Source: Paramecium sonneborni
Lineage: Eukaryota; Ciliophora; Oligohymenophorea; Peniculida; Parameciidae
Assembly (NCBI GenBank): GCA_905182985.1
Contig: CAJJDN010000051.1
Location: 424,634 to 488,633 of the forward strand
Direction: 5' to 3'
DNA: 64,000 bases
Shown: positions 50,190 to 61,683 of the stretch, piece by piece
Layout of the letters: each line of letters starts with the position of its first letter
Numbering within the stretch: position 1 is the first letter of the stretch
Translations under genes and position numbers: made by a program
The notes under the pieces: generated by a model
The model's database searches: none
What the model saw: only the letters and a program-made list of their open reading frames with translations
What the model was told of the DNA's origin: nothing

Positions 50190-50972
50190 ATGGAATCAAT
50201 AAAAGTAATTAATAACACTACTAATAGCTTTAATATATTAAACTAAAGTAAAGTAAATGGTTTAAAAAATTAAAAAAGAGAATCCTATCTCATGATTAAT
50301 GAAAAAAGATATATGGAAAAAGAAAAATAAGATAATTATATTAAATTAGAATAATTTATACTTTTAGTTTTAATTTAATATTTAATTGCATCAATGAAAA
50401 ATAGTATTGGATAGTTCATGGCTGATTTAAAGCATGCTATTTAAGAATTTGAGGAAAGTAAAATAATGGAAGAAATTGTTCCAAGAAAATTCAATAATTA
50501 AAATGTTAATGAAAATTAAGACATGGAAGGATTAACATAATGTCTTTCAGTACCACTTTACGATCTATTAGATCGAGGAGGCAAAAGAATAAGACCTTAT
50601 TTTTGTATGTTAATTGCAGATTTATTTTTACAAAGTCGTAAATTAGTTTACGAAGTTGCAGGCTGTGTTGAAATTATTCATAATGGTACTTTAATTATAG
50701 ACGATATTGAAGATAGCAGGTGATAATTTCTTTATAATTTTTTTAGTAAAGTAAGAAGAAATGATTAATGTATCCACATAAAATATGGATTAGATGTAGC
50801 AGCAAATGCTTCAAGTTATGCTTATTTTGCTCCTTTATAGTATTTTTTGAATAAAACAAAATATTCCAATGAAATGAAATTAAAAATATTGCAAATATGT
50901 ATTCAAAATATGACAGAGGCACATTTAGGATAAGCTTGGGATATAAAATGGCATCGTTCAACTGATTATATT
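49828..50972 (+). repeat. 1145-bp exact direct repeat, copy 1
   Basis: This segment reappears base for base at 50974-52118 (offset 1146), as far as I can compare by eye. It ends exactly at the single N. It contains the 5' half of the prenyl synthase gene. Most likely the end of one contig that overlaps the start of the next and was not merged. Confidence 0.9.
50190..50972 (+). pseudogene. truncated duplicate of prenyl synthase 5' part (assembly artefact)
   Basis: Identical to the first 783 nt of the gene at 51336-52669, including its intron, and cut off at the N in the codon following WHRSTDYI. It lacks the second Asp-rich motif and the C-terminal half. Count it as the same gene and not as a second locus. 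Confidence 0.85.
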
Positions 50973-50973
50973 N
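50973..50973. other. single N: contig join
   Basis: The only ambiguous base in the window. It separates two identical 1145-bp segments, as expected when overlapping contig ends are placed in tandem with a nominal gap. Confidence 0.9.
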
Positions 50974-52118
50974 CCAAAATATATTATTAATTTTATATAT
51001 GTTTAATTAGTATTTTCTCTTTATATAAATATTTTTATCTATCAACTAATTTATTGTATTTTACATTTGTTTATTACAAAACTCAATTTTTCATTTAAAA
51101 AATTTAAAACCCCTAAAATCCATAGAATTATTAAAATAAAAAGAAATAAATTTAAGAAATTTCGAAAATTTATATTGAATGAATATGAAATGAACATTTA
51201 TCTAATTTATTTAAACCAAATTTAAAATATCTTATTCTTTGTTTCAGAAAAAACAAATAAATACTTTTTGATGATTATTTAAATTTAAAAAAAATAAAAA
51301 ACTTCAGATAAATCTATTAATATTAAAATTATAAGATGGAATCAATAAAAGTAATTAATAACACTACTAATAGCTTTAATATATTAAACTAAAGTAAAGT
51401 AAATGGTTTAAAAAATTAAAAAAGAGAATCCTATCTCATGATTAATGAAAAAAGATATATGGAAAAAGAAAAATAAGATAATTATATTAAATTAGAATAA
51501 TTTATACTTTTAGTTTTAATTTAATATTTAATTGCATCAATGAAAAATAGTATTGGATAGTTCATGGCTGATTTAAAGCATGCTATTTAAGAATTTGAGG
51601 AAAGTAAAATAATGGAAGAAATTGTTCCAAGAAAATTCAATAATTAAAATGTTAATGAAAATTAAGACATGGAAGGATTAACATAATGTCTTTCAGTACC
51701 ACTTTACGATCTATTAGATCGAGGAGGCAAAAGAATAAGACCTTATTTTTGTATGTTAATTGCAGATTTATTTTTACAAAGTCGTAAATTAGTTTACGAA
51801 GTTGCAGGCTGTGTTGAAATTATTCATAATGGTACTTTAATTATAGACGATATTGAAGATAGCAGGTGATAATTTCTTTATAATTTTTTTAGTAAAGTAA
51901 GAAGAAATGATTAATGTATCCACATAAAATATGGATTAGATGTAGCAGCAAATGCTTCAAGTTATGCTTATTTTGCTCCTTTATAGTATTTTTTGAATAA
52001 AACAAAATATTCCAATGAAATGAAATTAAAAATATTGCAAATATGTATTCAAAATATGACAGAGGCACATTTAGGATAAGCTTGGGATATAAAATGGCAT
52101 CGTTCAACTGATTATATT
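50974..52118 (+). repeat. 1145-bp exact direct repeat, copy 2
   Basis: Second copy of the segment at 49828-50972. The sequence continues seamlessly into the rest of the synthase gene after 52118, so this copy carries the intact locus. Confidence 0.9.
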
Positions 52119-52669
52119 CCAACAGAAGAATAATACATAAAAATGGTTGGATTTAAAACTGGTGCTTTATTAAAAATCCCAGCTCTGTTATCTTGTGCAG
52201 TTTTGGGTATAGATGACTAAATAGCTGACAAATTATCAAATTTTGCAGAAAAGCTTGGTGTAGCATTTTAGATTTAAGATGTGCTGATTTATAATATATT
52301 TAGGATATATTAAATTTGATTGGAAACGAAAAGTATAAGAATACAAAAGGATATTTAGGAGAAGATATTAATGAAGGAAAATTAACTTTAATTGTAATTC
52401 ATAGTCTTTCCAAAAATAAAGGAAGACTATTAGAAATACTTAATTCTAGACCAGAAGATTAAAAAGTGATTGATGAGGTATAAAATATCTATAATCTCAA
52501 GGCAATTAAAATTATTTAATCAACTGGAAGTTTGGAATATGCATAAAAGAAATCAGAAGAAATACTTTAAAGTGCCTTAAAAGACATTGATTAGATTAAT
52601 TTTGAAAATTTGGAAGGCAAACAAAAATTAAGAAATCTTGCACTTTTCTTAATATAAAGAAATTATTGA
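51336..52669 (+). CDS. polyprenyl (FPP/GGPP-type) diphosphate synthase
   Basis: A head-to-tail isoprenyl diphosphate synthase. Motifs: GGKRIRPYFC (substrate-binding GGKR/RP), HNGTLIIDDIED (first Asp-rich motif DDxxD), SSKVRRNDQCIH, AHLGQAWDIKWH and FQIQDDILNL (second Asp-rich motif), then GYLGEDINEGKLTL and the C-terminal QRNY. Two introns: 27 nt near 51864-51890, after IEDS, and 23 nt near 52281-52303, falling between the two Asp codons of QDD. It chains isopentenyl diphosphate onto allylic acceptors for ubiquinone side chains or protein prenylation. The N-terminal ~120 residues have no motif and include a hydrophobic stretch (LEQFILLVLIQYLIAS), possibly a mitochondrial or membrane anchor. 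Product chain length cannot be told from sequence alone. Confidence 0.9.
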
Positions 52670-52936
52670 TTTAAATAAATCAACAAATTATCATTTACAA
52701 TATATACATAATTTAAAATAATTCTTTTTATTTTTGGTTAGATTTAAAGGCTTTTAAGATTAAAACCTAGAAATTTTTGAAAAGTCATATTTGAAAAGAC
52801 TATTGAATACTTTTAAGTTTTATTGATATATATTTTAAAGATTCATTTTAAATTAAAAGCTTTTTTTACTGATTTTAATTCATAAATAAATTTTATCTAA
52901 TATTATTGAATAAATAATATCAAATTTTTTAATGTT

Positions 52937-53212
52937 ATGAGTAAATTTTAAATAGAATCTGTATGATTAAATAGATTAAGATTGACGAATTTAATGATAA
53001 TGAATAAATTACCTAAATTAATATAGAAATTAAGAATATAATTGAGAGATTTGGAATAATAAAGAAGAAATCCCTTAGAAAAGTAATTAATTAGTTAATT
53101 TTTGTTTAAGTTGATGTATAAAAATCAAAAATTTTTTTTACCTTGTTTAGGCATTTGTTTAGCTGAACTTACTTTCTTCAATAAATTTTAATCATTAATA
53201 CTAATTAATTGA
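52937..53212 (+). CDS. possible small hypothetical protein
   Basis: An ATG at 52937 reads MSKFQIES, then a 20-nt GTA...AAG intron (near 52961-52980) leads to IDEFNDNEQITQ and KNIIERFGIIKKKSLRK. A second candidate intron of 28 nt reaches a Leu/Phe/Ile-rich end at TGA 53210-53212. Composition is coding-like in the middle only. Unrecognised; it may be noise in an AT-rich spacer. Confidence 0.35.
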
Positions 53213-53295
53213 AAGTTTGGGTTTTTCCAATCATAGTAGATGTAATCATCAAGCTTAGATTATAGAATTATGAAATACATTATCTTCGACTAAAT

Positions 53296-53857
53296 TCATA
53301 TTTAATAGTTTTTATCTTTTATCATCTTTGCGAGATTTGGAATATTATGAGTTTTATTCTCTGAACTCTGATCTAAATTTCATGATGATAACTTACATTG
53401 AAGCACTTCTTCTTATTAAGAAGAGACTAATTTTTATGTTGAGTTCATCTTTACTGATTAGACTACTTCTTTTCCAAATAATTAAATATTTTAGAAATGT
53501 TAAATATCTCCTTATTAATTAGCATCTCTAAATATATATCAATATAAATAGTTTACTAAGTTGGAAGTGCAGGAGTAGTTGGTTCTGGTCTGTCTTCTAA
53601 ACAAACACTTGATAAATTATTGCTTAAATCTAAGAATAATGAAATTGATTGAAAATACTAATTGGATCATCTGGTACGGTTACTTTAATTTGAGTAATAT
53701 GTTTCTTCTTCAAACTAGGATGTTTAAGATTAGAGCGTTCTAATTTTGATGATTATTCTTTAGCAAAAGTAATATTATTCAATTAAACATCATTTGAATC
53801 CTAAATAACTTCTTCTCCATAGTTTTGATTTCCTTATTTACAAACTGCTCCTCCCAT
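53296..53857 (-). CDS. hypothetical protein with N-myristoylation-like start
   Basis: The ATG at 53855-53857 gives MGGAVCKQGNQNYGEE: Gly at position 2 and Cys at 6, the usual layout for N-myristoylation plus palmitoylation and so anchoring to the cytoplasmic face of a membrane. The remainder (about 135 residues) is Ser/Gln/Asn/Pro-rich with a basic block (HPSLKKKH). Three introns restore a single frame (29 nt near 53640-53668, 29 nt near 53545-53573, 24 nt near 53373-53396), ending KMIKDKNYQI at TGA 53296-53298. No domain recognised. It diverges from the MAM33-like gene with 49 nt between starts. Confidence 0.55.
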
Positions 53858-53906
53858 TTTATCTTAATTTTAATTATAATATTCATTAAACATAAATAAA
53901 CTAATT

Positions 53907-54692
53907 ATGATTACAAAAATATCTGCCAGATTTGCAAGAACACTATCCCCTGTGAATTTTCCTGGATCTAAAATAAGTATTTAATAATCTCTAATTGAAA
54001 AAAGTATATTCTAAATTTTTATTTTAAGATCAGCTGTTCTAAATTGTAGAGAATGAAATAAAGTTTGAAGTTCTTTCTATAAATAATAATCATTAAAATT
54101 GTGATTTAACAAAATTTAATGGTTTTAAAATTACAAATATTGAAGATGAACAAAGAATTGAATTAAGTAAGAATGTAGAAAATGTTTAAATTTTAATTTG
54201 TATTGATTTCTAAAACAGTGACTTATTAATAGAAAAAGAAATTACAGATACATAAATAATCCAGATTCAAAATACTTCAGAAACACCTTTAACTTTATTT
54301 CATAGTATTCCATAATTTTAATATCCATTCAGTATTTATTTAACTAAAGGAAATGGTATAATTTCATGTTATGAATGTCTGGCTGAAAATGGCAAAGTAT
54401 AGAATTAAGTAAATTTAGATAAAAATTCAAATGATTTCAATAATTGATGATATTGAAGAACATAAACAAATGCCTAGAGAATATAGAGGACTGTAAGATT
54501 ATAATGGATGTAATCATACTGAGGATTCTGTACAATATTTGATAATAAAAAAAGATATAATATGAAATATTGAATTACTTAAAGACATTTGAAATAGATT
54601 CAGAATTTGCTTTATTTGTACAACACGTTTAAATGAATAAAGAATAAGTTCTAAATGTGAATTATTTGTAAGATGAACACAATGCTTAATGA
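53907..54692 (+). CDS. MAM33/p32-family mitochondrial protein
   Basis: The start at 53907 gives an Arg/Ser-rich, acid-free N terminus (MITKISARFARTLSPVNFPG), typical of a mitochondrial presequence. After a 25-nt intron comes FQIVENEIKFEV, then FNGFKITNIEDEQRIELSKN, VQILICIDF, ISCYECLAENGK and YRGLQDYNG. The closing helix is YEILNYLKTFEIDSEFALFV with QMNKEQVLNVNYLQ. The order (L..L..EI, F.V....I.L, V.I.V.F, Y.G, L...YL...I, F...KE......L) is that of MAM33/p32 (C1QBP) acidic trimers of the mitochondrial matrix. Further introns: 22 nt near 54397-54418 and 25 nt near 54529-54553. About 230 residues; acidic charge is weaker than usual. Confidence 0.72.
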
Positions 54693-54844
54693 TTAATGTA
54701 ATTAGCAAAATTCTATATAATTATAAAACAATACCTATTAAAGTATTTCTTGGCCTATTATAAAGTAGTTTTCCTAATCACTTATTCTAATTTAATATAA
54801 CTGTTCAAAGTTTATAGTAAATATATTTTTATTAATAATCAATA

Positions 54845-56521
54845 ATGTCTGTAGTGGAACTTCCAGATGTAATTACTCTCAAATATTAATAAGATTAGAC
54901 TTTATTCGCATAAATCTCGTGCTAGATCAAAAAAGAGTGATTTTGAGAAATATCGTAACTCAGCTGTTCTGAAATAAGTTGACAAAATGATCAAATATAA
55001 TAGTTTATCTTCTGTATTAGGATAAGATAATGATTACTATCCTAAATAATTAGAAGATTAGAAAGTAATGTTCTTAAATATAATATCAGAAAGTTGATGA
55101 AGCTTAAGAAGTACATGCTAATTTGACAGAATTAAAAAAAAGTTGTGATAATATGAAAATGTCTGGGAATAATAAAGATAAAGATATTGATAAAATGAGA
55201 AAGGATATTGATCAAATGAGCTATTAAATTGAATAATATAATTAGAAATAAAAGGAGTTAGTAAAATAAGAGAATGAATACTCTTAAAAATTTTATGAAT
55301 AATAAAAATTATTAAGTCAAAGCAATTATGACAAAAAGATTTTTGAACATATGTTAACAAGAATGAAAAAAGATTAAGTTACTTATTAATTAAGAGCAAA
55401 TTAATATGAAGTTCATTTAAAATAGGCAATGTCAACATGTTAATCATCAACTTTAAAGTAATAATAAAATTTATTATATTAAGAGCATAGTAAATACAAG
55501 TATTACATTAAAAAGTTTAATTGGCTTTAAGAGAGGTTGCAGATGGGATTAAATAATAAAATAGAAATAGAGAAAAGAATATATCTAGATTTAAAAATGA
55601 GTTAAAATAGAAATAAGATGTTGAATAAAAAAGGGATGATAGAATTAAAAGATAATAAGAAATAGCAGAAGTTGCTGCAAATGATATTAGAGATGGAGCT
55701 TTAAAAAAATGGAGGAAATTATTATTAGTTCATAAATTTTTAAATTCTTTTCTAAAAAGTAAAATGCAAAGAGGAATTGAATAATATTAAAATTTAGAAA
55801 TAGCTTTTTAAAAAATAAAGGCATCTACAGGTGTTTCTGATGCTAATGAAATTGTACAGAAATTTATAGGTAGAGAATAAACTTATGCTCATCTATTAAT
55901 ATCTATATCTGATTATGAAAAGAAAATTAATAATTTAAAACAGGAAAATCAAGAGTTAAAAAATAATTTTAATCATTTAAAATAAGATTACAGTGATATG
56001 GATAAAGAATTTTTAGTTGAAAATCATAAATCAAGAAATGAATAAACTGATTAAGATAAACTTGTCTTGGAAGTAGAAGAAAAAGCAACAATTTCAGGAT
56101 TGTTATAAAATAAATTAAATAATTGGATTACAAGAAACTTGAAAAAATTGTCATAATCCAAAGATAAAGGATTTTAAGGAATTATAGAAGCTATAAGAGA
56201 GAAATTACTTAATTTATCAGAGAATGTAATATTATATTTTTAATAGATTAGTAATAATAAGAATTATTAAATAAATCTATGTATAGTTCTGTTTTAGAAT
56301 TAAATGATTAAGAGTTTTTAAAAAGAAATTTTAGAATCAAACCAAAAAAATAGAATTCTCATCTACATTCTAATAATTCTTAAGATTATTCTATGTTAAG
56401 AGATGATGATGAAGTCTTTTAAGAATTACCAAGTAAAGATGAAGAATAAGAGGATTAAGAAGAAGATCATTTATTGAATTAATTAAGAGAGGAAGTAAAA
56501 GGGACATTGTAAAAGAAATGA
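54845..56521 (+). CDS. coiled-coil protein, outer dynein arm docking complex type
   Basis: About 520 residues, almost all alpha-helical heptads from residue 20 to 430. The segment KWRKLLLVHKFLNSFLKSKM then ASTGVSDANEIVQKFIGREQTYAHLL matches the pattern ATG(L/V)xDxxEIVxxFxxxExT of docking-complex subunits of the CCDC114/63/151 (ODAD) group. They fix outer dynein arms to ciliary doublets. The acidic tail (DDDEVFQELPSKDEEQED) ends at TGA 56519-56521. The 25-nt intron at 54869-54893 puts the N terminus (PD-IRLYSHKSRARSKK) in frame; others lie near 55072-55096 and 56224-56275. Expected in the axoneme. The exact ODAD subtype cannot be told by eye. Confidence 0.7.
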
Positions 56522-56685
56522 AAAACAATGAAATTAATTATTACATTATTTTAGAATTCAATTAAAATTTTATTTCTCTTTAATTTAGATATTCCTTGAA
56601 AATATTAATAACAAAAAGGATTAGAATATCTTAATAATAGAATAAATGGAATGTTAAGGAAAAAGATTTGAAATAATAATGAATT

Positions 56686-57257
56686 TCATTTCTGTCCTTT
56701 TTCATCATCAGAATAGAAAACATCATGTTGTATTTATTTTTGAACAACCAATTATTATTTTTCTTCTACTTTGTTTATCTTCTTGACAGATTATGAATTG
56801 CAATCCGAATCTTCGTCATCATAATCAACAGTGCTACGATGATGAGTTGAAATTTAAACATAATGTACTTACAATCTCTCTGATATTTGACGATAAGAAA
56901 ATCCTAAAGAATTTAAGTGTTCAACCAATTGCCAAAACTCTTGCTTTTAATATGTATATGGAGAACTTCTTCTTCCAACAAGTTTTTAAGGTGGAGGAGG
57001 ATTTAAGTCTTTCTCAACAAACACTCTGTAAATAGCATCAATATTAAGTTGTACTTTTTATTACAGAGACTTTTTTTAATAAATATATGTTGTACCTGAT
57101 CTGGTATTAATTTTTCTACAAACATTTGCATTGATGAGTACATTCTATAGAAGTCTACAGCTTTTATATCTTAAGTATTTGCGTTTTTGATATCAAAAGG
57201 AAAATCACCATTTTCTGGATTAGGTATAAATAACGGGCGGGTTTATTTTTTTCTCAT
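56686..57257 (-). CDS. UBA-like protein (paralogue of 30876-31435)
   Basis: The ATG at 57255-57257 gives MRKKQTRPLFIPNPENGDF, followed by PFDIKNANTQDIKAVDFYRM. This is collinear with the N terminus of the plus-strand gene at 30876 (TRPLL...PEN.DFPFDIK..NT..IK..D.YRMY). After one intron (near 57065-57095) comes VQLNIDAIYRVFVEKDLNPP and then WQLVEHLNSLGFSYRQISER, the same UBA-like helix as LVDRLSQMGFSDKQINER. The C terminus is acidic then basic and ends KGQK at TGA 56686-56688. About 165 residues. The conserved N-terminal box is not a domain I know; its strict conservation between paralogues suggests a binding function. Confidence 0.65.
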
Positions 57258-57625
57258 TAAATTTTTTAATCAAATTTGAGATTGTGCTTCATCGTTCATT
57301 AAATGAACAAATCTAATTAAAAAAAAATAAATGTATTAATAATATATATATATATATATTAAACTTTTAAGAGAATAAAAACATAAATTTTATAAAATCA
57401 GTCATGCTTTTACAAATTATTCTAACTTAAAGTAATCAATTGTAGTTTGCTACAAATTAAAATAAACTTAAAATAATAATCTATTATACAAAAATAAAAT
57501 ATAAATACATCTTTTTATAGATTCTATTCAATGATGGTTGCTATTAAGATTGAATATTTATATAAGTATAAACACTAAACATAATTGTTATATAAATAAA
57601 TGTATTAATTAAAAATATTTAACTT
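57258..57625. other. intergenic region with (TA)n tract
   Basis: A divergent spacer. It contains a TA dinucleotide run of about 18 nt near 57341-57360 and otherwise AT-rich sequence. No gene found. Confidence 0.6.
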
Positions 57626-59595
57626 ATGAGGATCACTGCAGTTTCTCTTTTAAATTTTGATTAAACTTAAGTTAGAGATCCTATAATTAATTCTCCAAGA
57701 TCTTTAGAAGCTTGTAGAAGATAAGGAATAAGACCTGAATAATTAATAATGAAAAGTATACATGATTTGAAGAGAGAAAATAAAAATTTAAATTTAGATG
57801 AACAAGCTTGGAAAATATATCTTTAACATGAAGAAGATAAGAGATAAGCTAGAGTTGAGGTATTAATAGCAGAAAGAGAAGAGATTATTTAATAATAGAA
57901 AGAGGAGTATTAAAATGAAAGATTTGAAAAAGCTGATTTAGAAAAAGAGAGAAAGAGAATGGAAATGATTAAAAAAAGAAGAGAAAAATAAATGTAAAAA
58001 GTAATAGATTAAGAAATATAAACTTAAGAATTATAAAATCAATTAAGATAAAAAGAAAAGGAATTAAAATAGAGATAAATTGAATAAAAATAAGAATTAG
58101 AATAAAGGAAAAAGGATAAAAAGATTGAAGAAGAATTAAGAAAATAATAAATATAATATTAAGAAAATTTAAGAAAATAAAAACAATATTCAGAATAAGA
58201 TAGATTGAAATAAGAACTTATTAATAAAATAAGTCCATAATAGAGAATAGAACAAGAGAAAGAATTAAAAAAGTAAAAGAAAAAAAGAGATAAATAACTT
58301 AAAAAAGCATAAGAAGAAAGAGAATAAAAAGAAAGGGTTCGTTAGTAAATGCTTGAATAATTGTATGAAGCTAAATTATTAAAAATGGAATAAAGAGAAG
58401 CTAGACTTAAGATATTATAAGAAGAAGAAAAAGATCTTAAATAATAAGCTATTTAGGCAAAATAAGAAGAAGCTAATTTTAGAAGAGATGAGAATAAAAG
58501 AAGGGCTTAACATTAATTAAATTAAGTTTATTTAAATTTTTAATAAAAATAATTGAATGCTGAATAAAAATTAATAGCAAAATAGAAAGAAATCGAATTG
58601 TTTAATAAGGAATAAGAAATTAAAAGAGAAATATAAAAAGAAAAAAGAAAAGAAATTTAATAGAAGAATTTAGTTTAATAAGAAAAAAGAAGAGATGATT
58701 TGATTTTTAAATTTAAAGAAATAGAAGATAGATTTAAAATTAATGAAATGGATAGAGAATTAACTTTGCATTAAAAAAGATAACTTTAAGATGAGAGAGA
58801 AAATTATAGATAATAAGTAAATTATATTTCAAATTTATTAGTTATTATTAAAAAATGATTAGGAATTAGAGAAAAAATGTCAAAAAATTAGTATTTAGAG
58901 AGAAGCCAAAGAATTATAAGCTATTAGAGTATTGAAAGAAAGAGATTAGATGATAAAAGAAAAACATTTATAAGAATTATTGAAAAAATAAGAATAAACA
59001 GAAACATAAGAAAGAATTATGAGAATTAGAGATTATGAAAGAGATTAGCTTAAAAAGAAACTTGAAGAAAAATCTCAAAGAAGAGATTAATTAATTAAAG
59101 AAAAGATGGCCTCAGAGAAATAAAAATAAGAATACAAGAAAGCTTAGATTATCGAAAAAGAATAACTTAAAAAAGATTTAGAAGAATTATTGAAAGAACA
59201 TTAGTAATAAGAACCTAAACCAATAATTGTTTAATAGAAAAAAAGACCAGAAAGCGCTCCATAAAAAGGTAAAAATATATAAGATTAATAATAAAAAAAT
59301 AAACCAATTGTAATGGCTCCTTATGATATTATGACAAAGGAAAAGTAAATCTAAGAAATAAAAATTAAGTAAAACTAAGAATTGCTTAAGGTAAATAATA
59401 ATTAGAAATTTATTTTAGCTTTTAGAAGAAGAAGAAAACAAAGAACTTGAAAGATAGAAATTATTAAGATAAGTTGATGATCCTATTGAAAGAATGAGAC
59501 TTGAAAAAATATTAGAATTTGAAAGAGCTTTAACACAAGATAGACTTGCATAATTAGATAATAAGCATCAAAAAGAATTAGAATAATTTGAATGA
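57626..59595 (+). CDS. long Glu/Lys/Gln coiled-coil protein, CCDC177-like
   Basis: The ATG at 57626 gives RITAVSLLNFDQ, then INSPRSLEACRRQGIRPEQL, a short folded motif resembling the N-terminal box of CCDC177-type proteins (PR.LEAC...G.RP.EL). From residue 45 on it is one almost unbroken charged coiled coil, nearly all Glu, Lys, Arg and Gln (a large share of Gln from TAA/TAG). Introns lie near 58811-58835 and 59391-59420; about 635 residues. It ends with DRLAQLDNKHQKELEQFE at TGA 59593-59595. Probably cytoskeletal or ciliary. Extreme composition makes any remote homology unreliable; only the N-terminal box is informative. Confidence 0.65.
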
Positions 59596-59926
59596 AACTT
59601 TACTTTAATTATCATTTAAATATTTTTATTAGATTCTTCTTTATCTTCATACTTATTTTTTTATATTATTTATGTAAATGATTCTTCCAATTATATCACA
59701 AAACAAAAAGATTAAATTCAATATAATATATCATTATTAAAATGATTTTCAAAAGAAGAAATCTTTTATTATTCTTTTTAGTTTGAATTATTTAGAATTC
59801 TATTAATTAAGATCTACATTTAAAAAGAAACATTTCTTAAAAAGTAAAAAAAAAAATTATTATCAATTATAAAAATAAATAAAATGAGATTAAAAAAATA
59901 GAATTATTTAGGATCACAAAATATCA
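59596..59926. other. convergent intergenic region
   Basis: 331 nt between two facing stop codons. AT-rich; no gene seen. Confidence 0.6.
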
Positions 59927-61578
59927 TCAAAATGTATATTCTATATGATTAACTTTATTATTGTCAGCAATCCATCTATGCAACAACATTTAATCAATAG
60001 ATATTCTGTGATCAGGACTTTATTGTAATCCTCTATTAACAAAATCTTTCAAAGCAGGAGAAAAGAAATTAGGGAGATTAAATTTATTCTAGAATGAATA
60101 GAAATAAATACTTTTAAAATATTAGCCATGATTATTTCATCATCTCTAGGAAATTCTGAAAATGGAGTATCTCCAGCAACAAGTTCATAAGCTAAAATAG
60201 CAATTTACCAGGCATCACATCTTTCATCATATCCTTCATCTTTAATTACTTCTGGTGCTATATAATCAACTGTTCCACAAAAAGTGTTTCTTCTATCTTC
60301 AAATTTCGGTATTTCTCTTACACAACCTAAATCACATAATTTAATGTAATTCTAAAATCATATTCTTAAATAAATACAAGAGATAATAAAATGTTTTCTG
60401 TTTTTAAGTCTCTATGCATGAATCCCTATTTATGCATATATTGAATAGCTGAGAGTATTTACATTATAAAATGACTGGCTTCTTTTTCACTAAATCTTTT
60501 ATTTTATTATTTATATTGATGTTAAAATAATTCTCCATTATTACAAAATTCTAACATCATATAAATATATTATTAATCATAACTTTAACCAAACATTTTT
60601 ACTATATTTGGATGTGATAATTTTGATTATATTACTATTTCTCTAGCTAATTATTCTTACATTTCATGTTCAATAACAGTTTATTTTTTTATTATTTTTA
60701 ATGCAAAAATCAAACCAGTTCTATTATCAATAGCCATATGAACATCACTAAATTTACCTCTTCCTAAAAAAGAACTAATTTTCAATTTCAATTTATTTTC
60801 TATTTATATATAAAGTGGATTAGTTTATTTTTATATAAGACTTTTGTTAGATACTTTTTATTATTAATGATCATCTAATAAGTTTTTAGCATAATTATTG
60901 GTCATATTAACATAATTTATAGCACTTGAATTATTTATTATTATTGGATTTTTTTTAGCATTTGTGGTAAATTTAAGATTTGCTAATGCATTGTGACTTA
61001 AATTTTTACATACTTCAATGTTAGGTTAAGCTTTGAATGGTGAATTTAATTTACAAGTAACATTTACTTTCTATAGTTTCATTCTAGATGATAAACCAGC
61101 TGCTGTTGATGGTGATTCTTTAATTAAGCGTTGATCTGATTACTTTTTGTTAAGATTAATACTGATATTGTTTTTTAGCATTACTAAATTTTCTTAAAGG
61201 GTCTTCGATTTATCAATTAATTTATTCCAATCCTTTTCCATTTGTTCTCTTTACTTCTTAATATTTGGAGATGGTTATCTTATTTATTAAATTCCTGAAG
61301 GATCTTCTATTGTAATGTTCAACTCTTTTGATGTTTTTCGAAAGGCTATGTTGCTTTAAACTGGTGAATTGAATTTCATAGATGGACCATAAACTATTTG
61401 AGAAGCTGGAAATTAAAGCAATTATTTATTTTCTGAACCATCTCTTGTTTATATTGGCTAGATGATGTTCGCAATTTTATACTTTGTCTCTTGATGTTTG
61501 TTGTTATGAAAAATAAACTGCAGATGTGGCACCAAATTAATTGCTGTACTTTATTTAACTTTGATTAGGTTAAAACAT
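59927..61578 (-). CDS. Ser/Thr protein kinase, Aurora/AGC-like
   Basis: The N-terminal ~235 residues are Ser/Asn-rich and disordered. The catalytic domain follows: Gly loop FLGRGKFSDVHMA, Lys in FALKIIKK, HPNIVKMFG, MLEFCNNGELF, HRD motif MHRDLKTENILL, DLG in place of DFG (IKLCDLGCVREIP), activation loop RRNTFCGTVDYIAPE and WQIAILAYELVAGDTPFSEF. All catalytic residues are present. RR.T.CGT.DY.APE is the Aurora/AGC-type activation segment, with the Thr that is phosphorylated. Introns include 25 nt near 61477-61501 and a small one near 60358. The C-terminal helix ends HIEYTF at TGA 59927-59929. Aurora-like kinases control mitosis and cilium disassembly; the subfamily call is inference. Confidence 0.85.
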
Positions 61579-61673
61579 TCTTTAAATTTATATAAAATAA
61601 TCTTAAGAACACAAAAAAGTTTAATCTTTTTCATTCTTTTCCTCAAATTAAATAAAATTTATTTAATTTTTTT

Positions 61674-61681
61674 TAAAAAAA
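61674..61681 (-). terminator. Pol III T-run after 5S rRNA
   Basis: The plus strand has a run of A here, which is a run of T on the 5S strand, only 2-3 nt after the mature 3' end. Such runs terminate RNA polymerase III. Confidence 0.7.
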
Positions 61682-61683
61682 GG

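Noticed and set aside
50190..50972. Second, independent prenyl synthase gene
   Set aside because: Exact identity, including introns and spacers, and the end at the N favour an assembly artefact.
50743..52122. Two minus-strand frames starting MNDAILYPKLILNV / MEYNQLNDAILYP
   Set aside because: Antisense to the prenyl synthase; duplicated only because of the repeated contig end.
56793..57035. Plus-strand frame of 80 codons
   Set aside because: Antisense to the UBA-like gene, whose minus-strand reading is supported by a paralogue.
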